NCBI GenBank assembly: GCA_013416445.1
Contig: JACCER010000012.1
Location: 62,001-126,000 of the forward strand
DNA from: Alcaligenaceae bacterium
GTDB lineage: Bacteria > Pseudomonadota > Gammaproteobacteria > Burkholderiales > Burkholderiaceae_B
Reading direction: 5' to 3'
Length of the DNA: 64,000 nucleotides
Shown: positions 21,138 to 30,210 of the stretch, piece by piece
Layout: each line of letters begins with the position of its first letter
How positions within the stretch are numbered: the first letter of the stretch is position 1
Notes under the pieces: model-generated
What the model saw: the letters and a program-made list of their open reading frames with translations, nothing else
The model's database searches: none
Told to the model about the DNA's origin: nothing
Position numbers and translations under genes: made by a program

Positions 21138-22175
21138 TTACTTGGCTGCCGCCGCGGCATACGAACCATTAACAAACGGCGTGTAATCGGCCAGCACTGC
21201 GTCGATTTGACGTTGCGATTTCAGGAAGTCGGCGCTGGCTGTCAGCGTCTTGACTGCGCCACCATCCTTGCCGCCGCCCAACCAGATATTTGAGGCTTGT
21301 TGCTGGGCGTTGGGGAAAATCAGGAGCTTGAGTGCTGAAACGATGTCATCGGGCTTGCCGCCTATCATTTTTATAATGCCTTTGATATCGGCTGAGCCTG
21401 CAGTTAGCTTTGCACTGTTGTCGTTGTAGTTTTTATACGATGTAGACAAGACTTGAGTGAAGGCGGCCATGAATTTTGGGTTCTTCTTGGCCCAATCTTT
21501 ATCGGCGACCAGGCCGTCGAAAGTGGGGACGCTTTTTTCACCGATTTCTGCAGAGTCGGCAATTGTGGTTCCGGTTTTCTGGATCTCAGTTAGCGCGGGT
21601 GGCCAGACATAAGCGGCATCGATATCGCCACGTTGCCAGGCGGCCACGATTTGTGGAGGTTGCATGTTGAGGATGTCGATTTTTTTGGCATCAATATGCC
21701 AGATTTTGCTTAATGCAACCAGCAGGTGAAAGTGTGAGGTCGATACAAATGGCACCCCTACTTTCTTGCCTATCAGGTCTGCTGGTTTGGTGATGCCAGA
21801 CCCATTGCGGGCCACCAGCGCTTCAGACTTTCCTATGTTGTCAAGAATCCAGAAAAGTTCGATATCGACGCCACGCGTTACGGCGGCGGTAATCCCGGTT
21901 GAGCCCAGGACGCCAATTGGAACATCGCGAGAGGCAAAGGCACTGGAAATATCACCAGCCGAACTGAATTGGCGCCAGTCAATTTTGTAGCCAGCTTCTT
22001 TGGCAGCTTTGTCGAAACTTCCATCAGCAATGGCGCTGACAAAAGGCCCAACAATTTGCTGGTAACCCACTACAACCTTGGTTTGTGCCTGTGCGCCTAC
22101 GGCGCCTAGACCAAGCACACCAGCGGCAATACTTAACAGGGCGAATTTGCGAGCACATTGAAACGAGGGGTTCAT
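21138..22175 (-). CDS. tauA: Taurine-binding periplasmic protein TauA
   Basis: 345 residues with a clear Sec signal peptide (about 1-31, hydrophobic LLSIAAGVLGLGAVG ending AQA). The mature protein is a TauA/SsuA-type solute-binding protein: VVVGYQQIVGPFVSAIADGS, DWRQFSSAGDISSAFASRDV, LGSTGITAAVTRGVDIELFW and GKKVGVPFVSTSHFHLLVAL. GGAG precedes the ATG at 22175 by seven bases. It is the first gene of tauABC-R and sits behind the direct-repeat operator at 22275-22307. Confidence 0.93.
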   Translation of the reverse strand: MNPSFQCARKFALLSIAAGVLGLGAVGAQAQTKVVVGYQQIVGPFVSAIADGSFDKAAKEAGYKIDWRQFSSAGDISSAFASRDVPIGVLGSTGITAAVTRGVDIELFWILDNIGKSEALVARNGSGITKPADLIGKKVGVPFVSTSHFHLLVALSKIWHIDAKKIDILNMQPPQIVAAWQRGDIDAAYVWPPALTEIQKTGTTIADSAEIGEKSVPTFDGLVADKDWAKKNPKFMAAFTQVLSTSYKNYNDNSAKLTAGSADIKGIIKMIGGKPDDIVSALKLLIFPNAQQQASNIWLGGGKDGGAVKTLTASADFLKSQRQIDAVLADYTPFVNGSYAAAAAK

Positions 22176-22274
22176 TGTCTTCTCCATTCAGGTGATCGTG
22201 ACACTCTATGTTTATAGGGATTGTCGTATTGTGTCGTCGATTGATTCGATAGTGCCTATAGTCCGCAGTGGCGA

Positions 22275-22307
22275 CTAGGTCCAGTTGGTTTTATTAGATA
22301 GAACCAG
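22275..22307 (-). promoter_or_regulatory. Candidate TauR operator (direct repeats) upstream of tauA
   Basis: Reading toward tauA on the minus strand, CTGGTTCTAT (22307-22298) and CTGGACCTAG (22284-22275) are direct repeats 23 bases apart, the same spacing as the pair upstream of tauX. The second differs from the remembered Rhodobacter TauR half-site CTGGACTTAA at only two positions. The tauA start is 100 bases downstream. The 380-base gap 22176-22555 also holds a dispersed palindrome (22418-22455) and nothing else I can name. Confidence 0.65.
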
Positions 22308-22417
22308 TTTCTGGTTTTTGGCTTTGATTAAATTCAATTAAATGAAAGATTGATGCTGTTCCAGACTGGTCCGCGTAGGGTTGTCTTTAAGGAGCGTGGT
22401 ACTTGCTTAAGGTTTTC

Positions 22418-22455
22418 GTAGGTCGGATTAGCGCCGTCAGGTGCGTAATCCGACA
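22418..22455 (+). repeat. Short dispersed palindrome, copy 1
   Basis: Reads GTAGGTCGGATTAGCG, a variable centre, then GCGTAATCCGACA. The arms TCGGATTA and TAATCCGA are complementary. Six related copies occur in the window. The type resembles REP-like extragenic palindromes common in proteobacteria. Confidence 0.85.
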
Positions 22456-22555
22456 CCAGCAGTCCGCGTATATCTAAACGGGTTTTAAGAATACCTCGAT
22501 ATTTATATTGCGGCTATCCGGCTTTTGGGGCTGGTTTTTGTTTTTTGGCCTAGTT

Positions 22556-24037
22556 TTACATGCCACCCAGGCATACGTATTTCAGTTCCATGAAATCGTC
22601 CATGCCGTAGATTGAACCTTCGCGCCCAAGGCCCGACTGCTTGACCCCGCCAAACGGCGCGACTTCGTTGGATATCAGGCCGGTATTGACGCCGACCATG
22701 CCATATTCAAGCGCCTCGGCTACACGGAATATGCGTCCGACATCGCGGCTGTAAAAATAAGAGGCCAGACCGTATTCAGTATCGTTGGCCAGTTCTATGA
22801 CATGGCTTTCGTCGGTGAACTTGACGACGGGCGCGACTGGTCCGAAGGTTTCCTCACGCATGCACAGCATGTCTTCAGTAATATGGGATAGCACAGTGGG
22901 TTGGTAGTAACGCCCACCCAAGGCATGCGCTTGCCCGCCTACGGCGATCTTGGCGCCTTTGGCCACGGCGTCTTGTACGTGCTCTTGTACTTTTGCCAAG
23001 GCAGCGTCATCAATGAGAGGGCCTTGGGTAACCTGGTCGGTAAAGCCGTCGCCGACTTGCAACTGGCTGACCTTGGCCGCCAGTTTTTCGACAAAGGCCT
23101 CGTAAATGGCTTCGTGCACATAAAAACGATTGGTGCAGACGCAGGTTTGGCCGGCGTTGCGGTATTTGGAAATGATGGCGCCCTCGATGGCGGCGTCGAG
23201 ATCGGCATCTTCGAAAACGATAAAGGGCGCGTGGCCGCCGAGTTCGAGCGAGAGTTTTTTGATGGTGGGCGCACTTTGCTGCATGAGTATGCGGCCTACC
23301 GCCGTGCTGCCGGTAAAGGTGACTTTTTTCACGACAGGGCTGGCGCAAAGTACCTTGCCGATGTCGATGGAGCGTTCGCTGTCGGCGGTGACGATATTGA
23401 ACACGCCTGCCGGTATGCCTGCGCGTTCGGCCAGTTCGGCCAGCGCCAGTGCCGAGAGCGGTGTTTGTTCGGCGGGCTTGAGCACGATGGTGCAACCCGC
23501 CGCCAGTGCCGGGGCCACTTTGCGCGTGATCATGGCGTGAGGAAAGTTCCAGGGGGTAATGGCTGCGCATACGCCTATGGGCTCGCGCATGACCAGTATG
23601 CGGTTGGCGCTACTGGGTGAGGCCATGATGTCACCGCTGACACGCTTGGCCTGTTCAGCAAACCATTCGACGAATGAACCGCCGTAGGTGATTTCGCCTC
23701 TGGACTCGGCAATGGGCTTGCCTTGTTCCAGGGTCATGATTTGGGCAAGGTCTTCGGTATTGGCGATGATGAGGTCGAACCAGCGCCGCAGTATGTTGGC
23801 GCGCTCTTTGCCGGTGCGCGCCCGCCATGCCTTGAATGCGTGGTTGGCGGCGCTGATGGCCGTTTGCACTTGGGCGCCATCGAGGTTGCTGACTTGCGCA
23901 ATGATCTGACCATTGGACGGGTTGTCGATTGAGAACACGCTGCCGTCGATGGCGGCTGTCCAGGTGCCGTTGATATATGAGCGGGTCTTAAATAGCGCGG
24001 GATCATTCAGAGGTATGGGAAGCTGTGTCGTGGTCAT
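22556..24037 (-). CDS. gabD: NAD(P)-dependent succinate-semialdehyde dehydrogenase, GabD-like
   Basis: Aldehyde dehydrogenase of 493 residues. Cofactor-binding ITPWNFPHAMITRKVAPALA, the Rossmann stretch FTGSTAVGRILMQQSAP, the general base Glu in LELGGHAPFIVFEDADLD and the catalytic Cys in NAGQTCVCTNRFYVHE are all intact, as is FGPVAPVVKF near the C terminus. The CVCTNR context fits the GabD group that oxidises succinate semialdehyde to succinate. It stands alone, 380 bases beyond tauA and on the same strand. It could oxidise another semialdehyde; no gabT is nearby. Confidence 0.85.
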   Translation of the reverse strand: MTTTQLPIPLNDPALFKTRSYINGTWTAAIDGSVFSIDNPSNGQIIAQVSNLDGAQVQTAISAANHAFKAWRARTGKERANILRRWFDLIIANTEDLAQIMTLEQGKPIAESRGEITYGGSFVEWFAEQAKRVSGDIMASPSSANRILVMREPIGVCAAITPWNFPHAMITRKVAPALAAGCTIVLKPAEQTPLSALALAELAERAGIPAGVFNIVTADSERSIDIGKVLCASPVVKKVTFTGSTAVGRILMQQSAPTIKKLSLELGGHAPFIVFEDADLDAAIEGAIISKYRNAGQTCVCTNRFYVHEAIYEAFVEKLAAKVSQLQVGDGFTDQVTQGPLIDDAALAKVQEHVQDAVAKGAKIAVGGQAHALGGRYYQPTVLSHITEDMLCMREETFGPVAPVVKFTDESHVIELANDTEYGLASYFYSRDVGRIFRVAEALEYGMVGVNTGLISNEVAPFGGVKQSGLGREGSIYGMDDFMELKYVCLGGM

Positions 24038-24128
24038 GGCAATTGGGCACCGGCGTAAGGTTGACAGGAAAGAAAACGGTAACAGTTTGTGGATTTGCTG
24101 TACGAGGTTCAGGCTGGTTATATATTGC

Positions 24129-24809
24129 TTATTCAGGTAGGGCTGGCGCGTAGTCTTGCAGTTCAGGAAAGTCGTTGCGAAAGGCTACGATGTGCTGCAT
24201 GACGACATCAGGGTCGTCGGTAATGGTGAGCAGGTCGAGGTCTAGTGGACCTATGAGCTTATTAGTTAGCAGCTTGGCCTTGATCCAGTCGATCAAGCCG
24301 GCCCAGAATGTGCAGCCAACCAGAATGATGGGCGCCGAAGGTATTTTGCGGGTTTGCACCAGGGTTAATACCTCGAATAGTTCATCGAGGGTGCCAAAGC
24401 CGCCTGGCAGGGCGATGTAGGCGGCGCTGTGCATAAAAAATGTAGCCTTGCGCGAATAAAAGTAATCGAAGCTCAGGCTATGGGTTTGGTATTGATTATT
24501 GGTGGTTTCCTGGGGTAGCTTGATGTTCAGGCCTACGCTTTTGCCGCCGGCCTCGAAGGCGCCCTTGTTGGCGGCTTCCATGATGCCGGGGCCGCCGCCG
24601 GCAATAACCGTAAGGCCGGCCTTTGCCAGCCGGGCCCCTACGGCCTCGCTTAATGCATAATAGGGTGAGTCGGGCTTGATGCGGGCGCTGCCAAAAACGC
24701 TGACGCCCCAGCCTATTTCTTCAAGAGTATCCGCAGCCTTCTGCAACTCTGACATAATTCCGGGTATCTGCTGCGTTGCCGGCATACGGACTATTTTATT
24801 GTTTGACAT
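24129..24809 (-). CDS. LOG-family protein (TIGR00730 type)
   Basis: 226 residues with a Rossmann fold and the two family motifs, GGGPGIMEAANKGAFEAGG (about 70) and the catalytic PGGFGTLDELFEVLTL (about 135). LOG proteins release cytokinin-like bases from nucleoside 5'-monophosphates; many bacterial members have a housekeeping role that is unclear. Its ATG shares the palindrome CATG (24807-24810) with the divergent polA start. AAGG lies eight bases before it, inside polA. A later in-frame ATG at 24785 (MPATQQIPG) is an alternative start without a visible ribosome binding site. Confidence 0.85.
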   Translation of the reverse strand: MSNNKIVRMPATQQIPGIMSELQKAADTLEEIGWGVSVFGSARIKPDSPYYALSEAVGARLAKAGLTVIAGGGPGIMEAANKGAFEAGGKSVGLNIKLPQETTNNQYQTHSLSFDYFYSRKATFFMHSAAYIALPGGFGTLDELFEVLTLVQTRKIPSAPIILVGCTFWAGLIDWIKAKLLTNKLIGPLDLDLLTITDDPDVVMQHIVAFRNDFPELQDYAPALPE

Positions 24810-27525
24810 GAAAAAAACCTTGTTACTTGTTGATGGGTCGAGCTATTTGTATCGAGCCTATCACGCCATGCCTGACCTCAGGAATGCCAAAGGGGAACCC
24901 ACCGGCGCCCTGTATGGAGTGATCTCCATGTTAAGGAGACTGCAGCAGGATTACAAGGCCGATTATGCCGCCTGCGTCTTCGATGCCAAGGGCAAGACAT
25001 TTCGCGATGATCTCTACCCTTTGTACAAAGATCACAGGCCGTCGATGCCCGAGGATCTGGCCGCCCAGATCGAGCCCATACACAAAGCTGTAGAGGCGCT
25101 AGGCTGGCCCGTGCTGACTGTGCCAGGGGTCGAAGCCGACGATATCATAGGCACCCTGGCCAACTGGGCCACACGTGAAGATGTATGTACGGTGGTTTCC
25201 ACTGGCGACAAAGATCTGGCGCAATTGGTGAACGAACATGTGGAACTGGTCAACACCATGACCAATGATCGCCAGGATGTGGCGGGAGTCATGGCCAAGT
25301 TCGGCGTTCAGCCTAGCCAAATTGTAGACTTCCTGATGCTCACGGGCGATGCTGTCGATAACATCCCCGGTGTGCCCAAGGTTGGGCCTAAAACCGCGGC
25401 AAAATGGCTGGCCGAATATCAAACTGTCGATGCGCTGGTGGCCAATGCCGATGCCATCAAGGGGGTGGCTGGTCAAAACTTGCGTGCTTCCATTTCCAAT
25501 TTTGAACTGACGCGGCAATTGCTGACCGTAAAAACCGATTGCGACATTCCCGAACTGACCCATGGGCTTGCCGATCTGGTTCCCAAGCCGGTAAATCGTG
25601 ATGTCTTGCTGGCTTTGTACGATGAGTATGGTTTTCGCAGTTGGCTGCGCGAACTCAGTGGTGAAAGCGAACGCATTCCTGAACAAGACAGCCGGCAAGC
25701 GGTGCAGCTGCCTGCAGCGCCAGTGGAAATTCACTACGAAACAGTACTGGACTGGGCCGATTTTGATCGCTGGCTGGCCGACATCGAGGCGGCCGACCTG
25801 GTTGCACTAGATACCGAAACCACCTCCATAGATCCCATGCGGGCCAGGCTGGTGGGGCTGTCTGTGTCTGTCAAGCCGGGTACGGCCTGCTATATACCGG
25901 TGGCGCACCGTGGGCCCGACCATGTTCAGCAATTGCCCAAAGAGCAGGTGCTCGAACGCCTGCGTCCGTGGCTGGAAGACAGCAAGGCGGCCAAGTTACT
26001 GCACAATGCCAAGTACGATGCGCATGTTTTCATGAACGAGGGCGTGCAACTGGCAGGCGTTACCGAAGACACCATGCTGCAGGCTTATGTGCTTGAATCG
26101 CACAAACGCGTTAATTTGCAAGAACTGGGTGAGCGCTGGTTGGGGCGTACGGGCACTACCTTTGAAGACTTGTGCGGCAAGGGCGCCAAGCAAATCTGTT
26201 TTGACGAAGTCGATGTTGCAACCGCAGCCCATTACGCCAGTGAAGATGCTGACTTTACCTTGCAATTGCACCATGTCTTGCGCCCGCAGGTAGCGCAAGA
26301 CCCAGGCCTGGAATATATTTATCAACTGGAAGTGAAGGCGTCCCGGGTGTTGACCGTCATAGAGCATAATGGCGTCCGCATAGATGCCCATGTGCTGGCC
26401 ATGCAAAGCCACGAAATCGGCCAGCAGTTGCTGTTGCTGGAAAGCAAGGCCCACGAACTGGCAGGCCAGCCTTTCAACCTGAATTCACCCAAGCAGCTGG
26501 GTGAAATTCTGTTTCAGCAGATGAATCTGCCGGTGCTACGCAAAACCGCCAGCGGTGCGCCGTCTACCGACGAAGATGTACTGACCAGGCTGGCCCGCGA
26601 TTACCCTTTGCCGGAATTGCTGCTTGAATACCGGGGCTTGGCCAAGCTTAAATCCACCTATACCGATAAGCTGCCCAAAATGATAGACCCCAACACTGGA
26701 CGGGTGCATACGCGCTACGCCCAGGCGGCCGTCATTACCGGGCGTCTGGCGTCGTCTGATCCCAATTTGCAGAATATTCCCGTGCGTAGCGCCGAGGGCA
26801 GGCGGGTGCGCACGGCGTTTGTCGCCAGCAAAGGCAAAATCATTTCTGCCGACTATTCGCAAATTGAATTGCGCATCATGGCGCATGTGTCCGATGACCT
26901 GAATCTGCAGCGTGCTTTTGCCGAGGGCGAAGACATACACCGTGCCACTGCCTCTGAGGTATTTGGCGTGGCGCTTGCCGATGTCTCGCCTGAGCAGCGC
27001 CGAGCGGCCAAGGCCATTAATTTTGGCCTTATTTATGGCATGGGCGAATTTGGGCTGGCGTCCAGCCTGGGCATAACCCGTGATGCCGCCAAGGCGTACA
27101 TCAACCGTTATTTTGCACGCTATCCAGGCGTAGCGCTATACATGGACGAAACCCGACGCAAGGCGCGCGAACAAGGCTATGTGGAAACGGTGTTTGGGCG
27201 CCGCCTCTGGCTGCCTGAAATACGTGGCGCCAAGGGGCCGCGCCTGGCCGCTGCCGAGCGTGCAGCCATTAATGCACCCATGCAGGGCACGGCGGCCGAC
27301 CTGATCAAGATGGCCATGGTCGCCGCACAAGAATGGATAGAAACGCAGGGTCTGGCAAGCCTGATGGTCATGCAGGTGCATGATGAACTGGTATTTGACG
27401 TGCCCGCCGACGAGGTCGAGACGGTTGTGCACCACCTGCCCGACCTGATGTGCAAGGTTGCCAAGCTCAAGGTTCCACTGATGGTTGAAGTAGGGGTGGG
27501 CCCCAACTGGGAGCAGGCGCATTAG
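24808..27525 (+). CDS. polA: DNA polymerase I
   Basis: 905 residues with all three activities. The 5' nuclease domain (1-290) starts MKKTLLLVDGSSYLYRAYHA and has GVEADDIIGTLA and LTGDAVDNIPGVPKVGPKTA. The 3'-5' exonuclease domain (about 330-500) keeps its catalytic acids (VALDTETTSIDPM, HNAKYDAHV). The polymerase domain ends with motif A DYSQIELRIMAH, the O helix RRAAKAINFGLIYGMGEFGL and motif C VHDELVFDV. The start used is the conserved one; a longer upstream frame would overlap the LOG gene on the other strand. No clear ribosome binding site is visible before the ATG. Confidence 0.97.
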   Translation: MKKTLLLVDGSSYLYRAYHAMPDLRNAKGEPTGALYGVISMLRRLQQDYKADYAACVFDAKGKTFRDDLYPLYKDHRPSMPEDLAAQIEPIHKAVEALGWPVLTVPGVEADDIIGTLANWATREDVCTVVSTGDKDLAQLVNEHVELVNTMTNDRQDVAGVMAKFGVQPSQIVDFLMLTGDAVDNIPGVPKVGPKTAAKWLAEYQTVDALVANADAIKGVAGQNLRASISNFELTRQLLTVKTDCDIPELTHGLADLVPKPVNRDVLLALYDEYGFRSWLRELSGESERIPEQDSRQAVQLPAAPVEIHYETVLDWADFDRWLADIEAADLVALDTETTSIDPMRARLVGLSVSVKPGTACYIPVAHRGPDHVQQLPKEQVLERLRPWLEDSKAAKLLHNAKYDAHVFMNEGVQLAGVTEDTMLQAYVLESHKRVNLQELGERWLGRTGTTFEDLCGKGAKQICFDEVDVATAAHYASEDADFTLQLHHVLRPQVAQDPGLEYIYQLEVKASRVLTVIEHNGVRIDAHVLAMQSHEIGQQLLLLESKAHELAGQPFNLNSPKQLGEILFQQMNLPVLRKTASGAPSTDEDVLTRLARDYPLPELLLEYRGLAKLKSTYTDKLPKMIDPNTGRVHTRYAQAAVITGRLASSDPNLQNIPVRSAEGRRVRTAFVASKGKIISADYSQIELRIMAHVSDDLNLQRAFAEGEDIHRATASEVFGVALADVSPEQRRAAKAINFGLIYGMGEFGLASSLGITRDAAKAYINRYFARYPGVALYMDETRRKAREQGYVETVFGRRLWLPEIRGAKGPRLAAAERAAINAPMQGTAADLIKMAMVAAQEWIETQGLASLMVMQVHDELVFDVPADEVETVVHHLPDLMCKVAKLKVPLMVEVGVGPNWEQAH

Positions 27526-27569
27526 TTTTCCGGTATGCCGCCCTATCTATTTTTTTACAAGGAATTGTC

Positions 27570-28358
27570 ATGTCTTTTTCACCTATTACTGGTAGCACCG
27601 CCACTACGCTCAACACCAGCGCTGAAGGCTTGCGCCAGGGCCAGGTCGACATGCCTACGTTTGACGGGGTCATTCCTGCCTATTTCGCAGCGCCCGCCAA
27701 TCTCGAGCATCCCGCCCTTATTCTTGTCGTTCAGGAAATATTTGGCTTGCATGAGCATATTCGCGATGTATGCCGGCGTTTCGCTCAAGAGGGTTATATG
27801 GCGGTTGCTGTCGAACTGTATCAACGCCAGGGCGATGCAGGCAGTTATTCCGATATGTCCCTGTTGATTAAAAACATCGTTTCCAAGGTGCCCGACGAGC
27901 AGGTATTGGCTGACCTTGATGCCTGCGTGCAGTGGGCCAAGACTCAGGGCGCCGATACCTCTCGGGTAGGCGTTACCGGCTTTTGCTGGGGCGGGCGACT
28001 GACCTGGATGTATGCGGCGCATAATCCTCAGTGCAAGGCAGCCGTGGCCTGGTATGGCAAGTTGACTACCGGACATGGGCCTTTGCAAATCAGCAATCCG
28101 GTGGATATCGCAGGTAGTGTGCACGCGCCCGTTCTGGGTTTGTATGGCGGCAAAGACAGCAGTATTCCGCTGGCCGACATACATCGCGTGGAAGCTGTGT
28201 TGAAGCAGGGCAACGCAGCGGCTCAGGCATCAAAGATAGTGGTCTATCCTGAGTCTGGCCATGCGTTTTATGCCGATTACCGCCCCAGTTACCATAAGGT
28301 TGATGCCCAAGACGCCTGGAGCAAGGCCTTGTCGTGGTTCGGGAAGTACTTGGCCTGA
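27570..28358 (+). CDS. Dienelactone hydrolase family protein
   Basis: 262-residue alpha/beta hydrolase. The nucleophile is a Cys in VTGFCWGGRLTWMY (about 140), replacing Ser as in dienelactone hydrolases. Catalytic Asp and His are in LGLYGGKDSSIPLADIHR and PESGHAFYADYRPSY, and VQEIFGLHEHIRDVCRRFAQ is typical. AAGGA precedes the ATG. No chlorocatechol or aromatic catabolic genes are nearby, so it is a general carboxymethylenebutenolidase-like enzyme of unknown substrate. Confidence 0.9.
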   Translation: MSFSPITGSTATTLNTSAEGLRQGQVDMPTFDGVIPAYFAAPANLEHPALILVVQEIFGLHEHIRDVCRRFAQEGYMAVAVELYQRQGDAGSYSDMSLLIKNIVSKVPDEQVLADLDACVQWAKTQGADTSRVGVTGFCWGGRLTWMYAAHNPQCKAAVAWYGKLTTGHGPLQISNPVDIAGSVHAPVLGLYGGKDSSIPLADIHRVEAVLKQGNAAAQASKIVVYPESGHAFYADYRPSYHKVDAQDAWSKALSWFGKYLA

Positions 28359-28368
28359 TCTGGTATGG

Positions 28369-28451
28369 GCGGTATTTTTGTTCTTGTGAAAGTCGGGTGC
28401 GTAGTGGGCTGTTTCGGCTTCATGCGCTACGCCCCTGGCGAGGTTCCCGCA
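28369..28451 (+). repeat. Truncated copy D of the double-palindrome element
   Basis: The first 80 or so bases match the left end of the large elements (GTTCTTG, AAAGTCGGGTG, GGGCTGTTTCGGCTTCA, CGCCCCTGGCG, GGTTCCCG) and then the similarity stops, before the first inner arm. It fills the gap between the convergent dienelactone hydrolase and Na/Pi cotransporter genes, almost abutting the latter's stop. It is more diverged than the full copies, consistent with decay after truncation. Confidence 0.8.
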
Positions 28452-28453
28452 TA

Positions 28454-30124
28454 CTACTCCAGCGTCCCCTCGCTATCGCGCAGCCGATTGGGCAGCAACT
28501 CGTTGTGCTTGGCCAGTATGGGGTATGCCGCCGCTTCAACCAGATAGGAATTGACGGTTTTGACATCCCGCAAAATATCCAGGTAGAACGAACCTTGTTC
28601 AGCCTGCTCCAGCTTCCCCAACTTGATGTTCAATAAATGCTGCTCTGCTGCAGCCGCTTCAAGCTCCCGGAAGTGATCTTTTTCGAACGCCAGAAACCTT
28701 GCGCTTTTCACATCTTCTGCTACGAACAGCGCTGCCGTTTGACGTTGATTGCGTATCAGCCTGTCGAGAATTTCGGTAAGCTCTTCGCGCTGTTTGTTGC
28801 TGAAAGACCAGCCCTTCTTGTATATCCCGCTGGCGTGACCCAGCAGACCATTGACGGTAATGCTGGCTGCATGCGCGATATTGGCTGAGAACGTCAGTAT
28901 TTCATCACGGCGAAGATGATCTTCCTTGTTCATGGATTCTTGGTCCAGTGTCGCCAGATAGGTAGTGATCAGGCCTTCGAGCCGGTTCAGGCCGCTGTTG
29001 ATGTAGCGCGCATTGGCTATGCGGTGGCGATTATCACGCAGGAAGCCGGCGCGAGCCATGGCCAACAGGCTTTGCAGCATATCAGCCAGACGCAAAGCCT
29101 CGCGTGCCGCATTGCCTAAGGCAATGGCAGGCACCTCATGTGCGGACTCATCCAGGTACTGCGGACGAGAGGGGTCGTTGAGATCAGTACGCTTGGGCAA
29201 TAGCCGTATCATCAGCCTGGAATAGGGCGTGAGCAGAGGCAGAAAAGCCAGCGCAGTAATAATATTGAACAGGGTATGGAAATTCGCCACCGCTCGCGCC
29301 GGGTCTGATGTAAGAAAGCTCATCAGGGGGGGCATCCAGGGCAGTATAGTCAGCACCAGGATGCAGCCGACTACACGCGTCCCCAGATTGCCTAGCGGCA
29401 AGCGTCGGGCGGCGGGATCGTTGCCTGTGGCGCCTTCCAGCACAGGGTTGATGGATGTGCCCAGGTTGGCGCCGAGAACGAGCGCGAAGGCCAGTGTTGG
29501 GCTGACCAGGCCTTGGCTGGCCAGCGACATGATCAGAACCACTACCGCCACGCTGGAGTGCGCAGCCCACGTCAGTATGGCGGCCAGTACCAAAGCCATG
29601 ATGGGCTGGCCAGACAAGGCATCCAGCACTATCTGAAGCAGATGGGCGTCTTGCATGGGGGCAAATAACTGCACCAGTTCGTGCAAAGACAGCAGCAGCA
29701 GCCCCAGGCCTATGAATACCCGGCCCAGATCGCGTCGCCGACTGGGCTGGTGCCGCCGGAACAGCCATACCCCGACCAGGATCAGTGCCGGCGCCAGGGC
29801 GGTCAGATTGAAAGACAGCAACTGGACAATGATAGTGGTGCCCACATTGGCGCCCAGCATGGCCGCCAGGCCAGGCACTAGTGCAACCAGCCCGCCAGCG
29901 GCGAAGCTGGTGATCATCAAGCCAGTGGCTGTGCTACTTTGTATGGCGGAGGTAATCGCCAGACCAGTAAAGAAAGCGCGTGTGCGAGTACCTAGCGCGC
30001 GCCCCATCCAGACACCCAGCGCTGCGCCAAAAGCGCGCTGCACGCCGGTCTGCACCATGTGTACACCCCATAGCAATAGTGCGATATAGCCGCCAAAATC
30101 AAGCAGGGCAAATAGTTCTTTCAT
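28454..30124 (-). CDS. Na/Pi cotransporter family protein
   Basis: 556 residues. Two inverted Na_Pi_cotrans repeats occupy the first 320 residues with many hydrophobic segments; the family QSSTATGLM motif is in TSAIQSSTATGLMITSFAAG (about 60), with the companion AAHSSVAVVVLIMSLAS (about 190) in the second repeat. A soluble PhoU-like helical domain makes up the C terminus (about 340-556). This resembles YjbB of E. coli, which exports phosphate. No pho regulatory gene is adjacent. Confidence 0.9.
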   Translation of the reverse strand: MKELFALLDFGGYIALLLWGVHMVQTGVQRAFGAALGVWMGRALGTRTRAFFTGLAITSAIQSSTATGLMITSFAAGGLVALVPGLAAMLGANVGTTIIVQLLSFNLTALAPALILVGVWLFRRHQPSRRRDLGRVFIGLGLLLLSLHELVQLFAPMQDAHLLQIVLDALSGQPIMALVLAAILTWAAHSSVAVVVLIMSLASQGLVSPTLAFALVLGANLGTSINPVLEGATGNDPAARRLPLGNLGTRVVGCILVLTILPWMPPLMSFLTSDPARAVANFHTLFNIITALAFLPLLTPYSRLMIRLLPKRTDLNDPSRPQYLDESAHEVPAIALGNAAREALRLADMLQSLLAMARAGFLRDNRHRIANARYINSGLNRLEGLITTYLATLDQESMNKEDHLRRDEILTFSANIAHAASITVNGLLGHASGIYKKGWSFSNKQREELTEILDRLIRNQRQTAALFVAEDVKSARFLAFEKDHFRELEAAAAEQHLLNIKLGKLEQAEQGSFYLDILRDVKTVNSYLVEAAAYPILAKHNELLPNRLRDSEGTLE

Positions 30125-30184
30125 GGGAAGATAATAGACCAGCTGCTAGAGGGCGGATGGTGAGGTGGCTTTTGGAAGCGATTG

Positions 30185-30210
30185 GTGTCGGATTATGCTG
30201 CGCCTTAAAT
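30185..30210 (+). repeat. Partial dispersed palindrome at the htpX end
   Basis: TGTCGGATTATGCTGCGCCTTAAATGCGC resembles one arm of the short palindrome family (reverse orientation) and overlaps the last codons of htpX. Diverged and incomplete. Confidence 0.4.
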
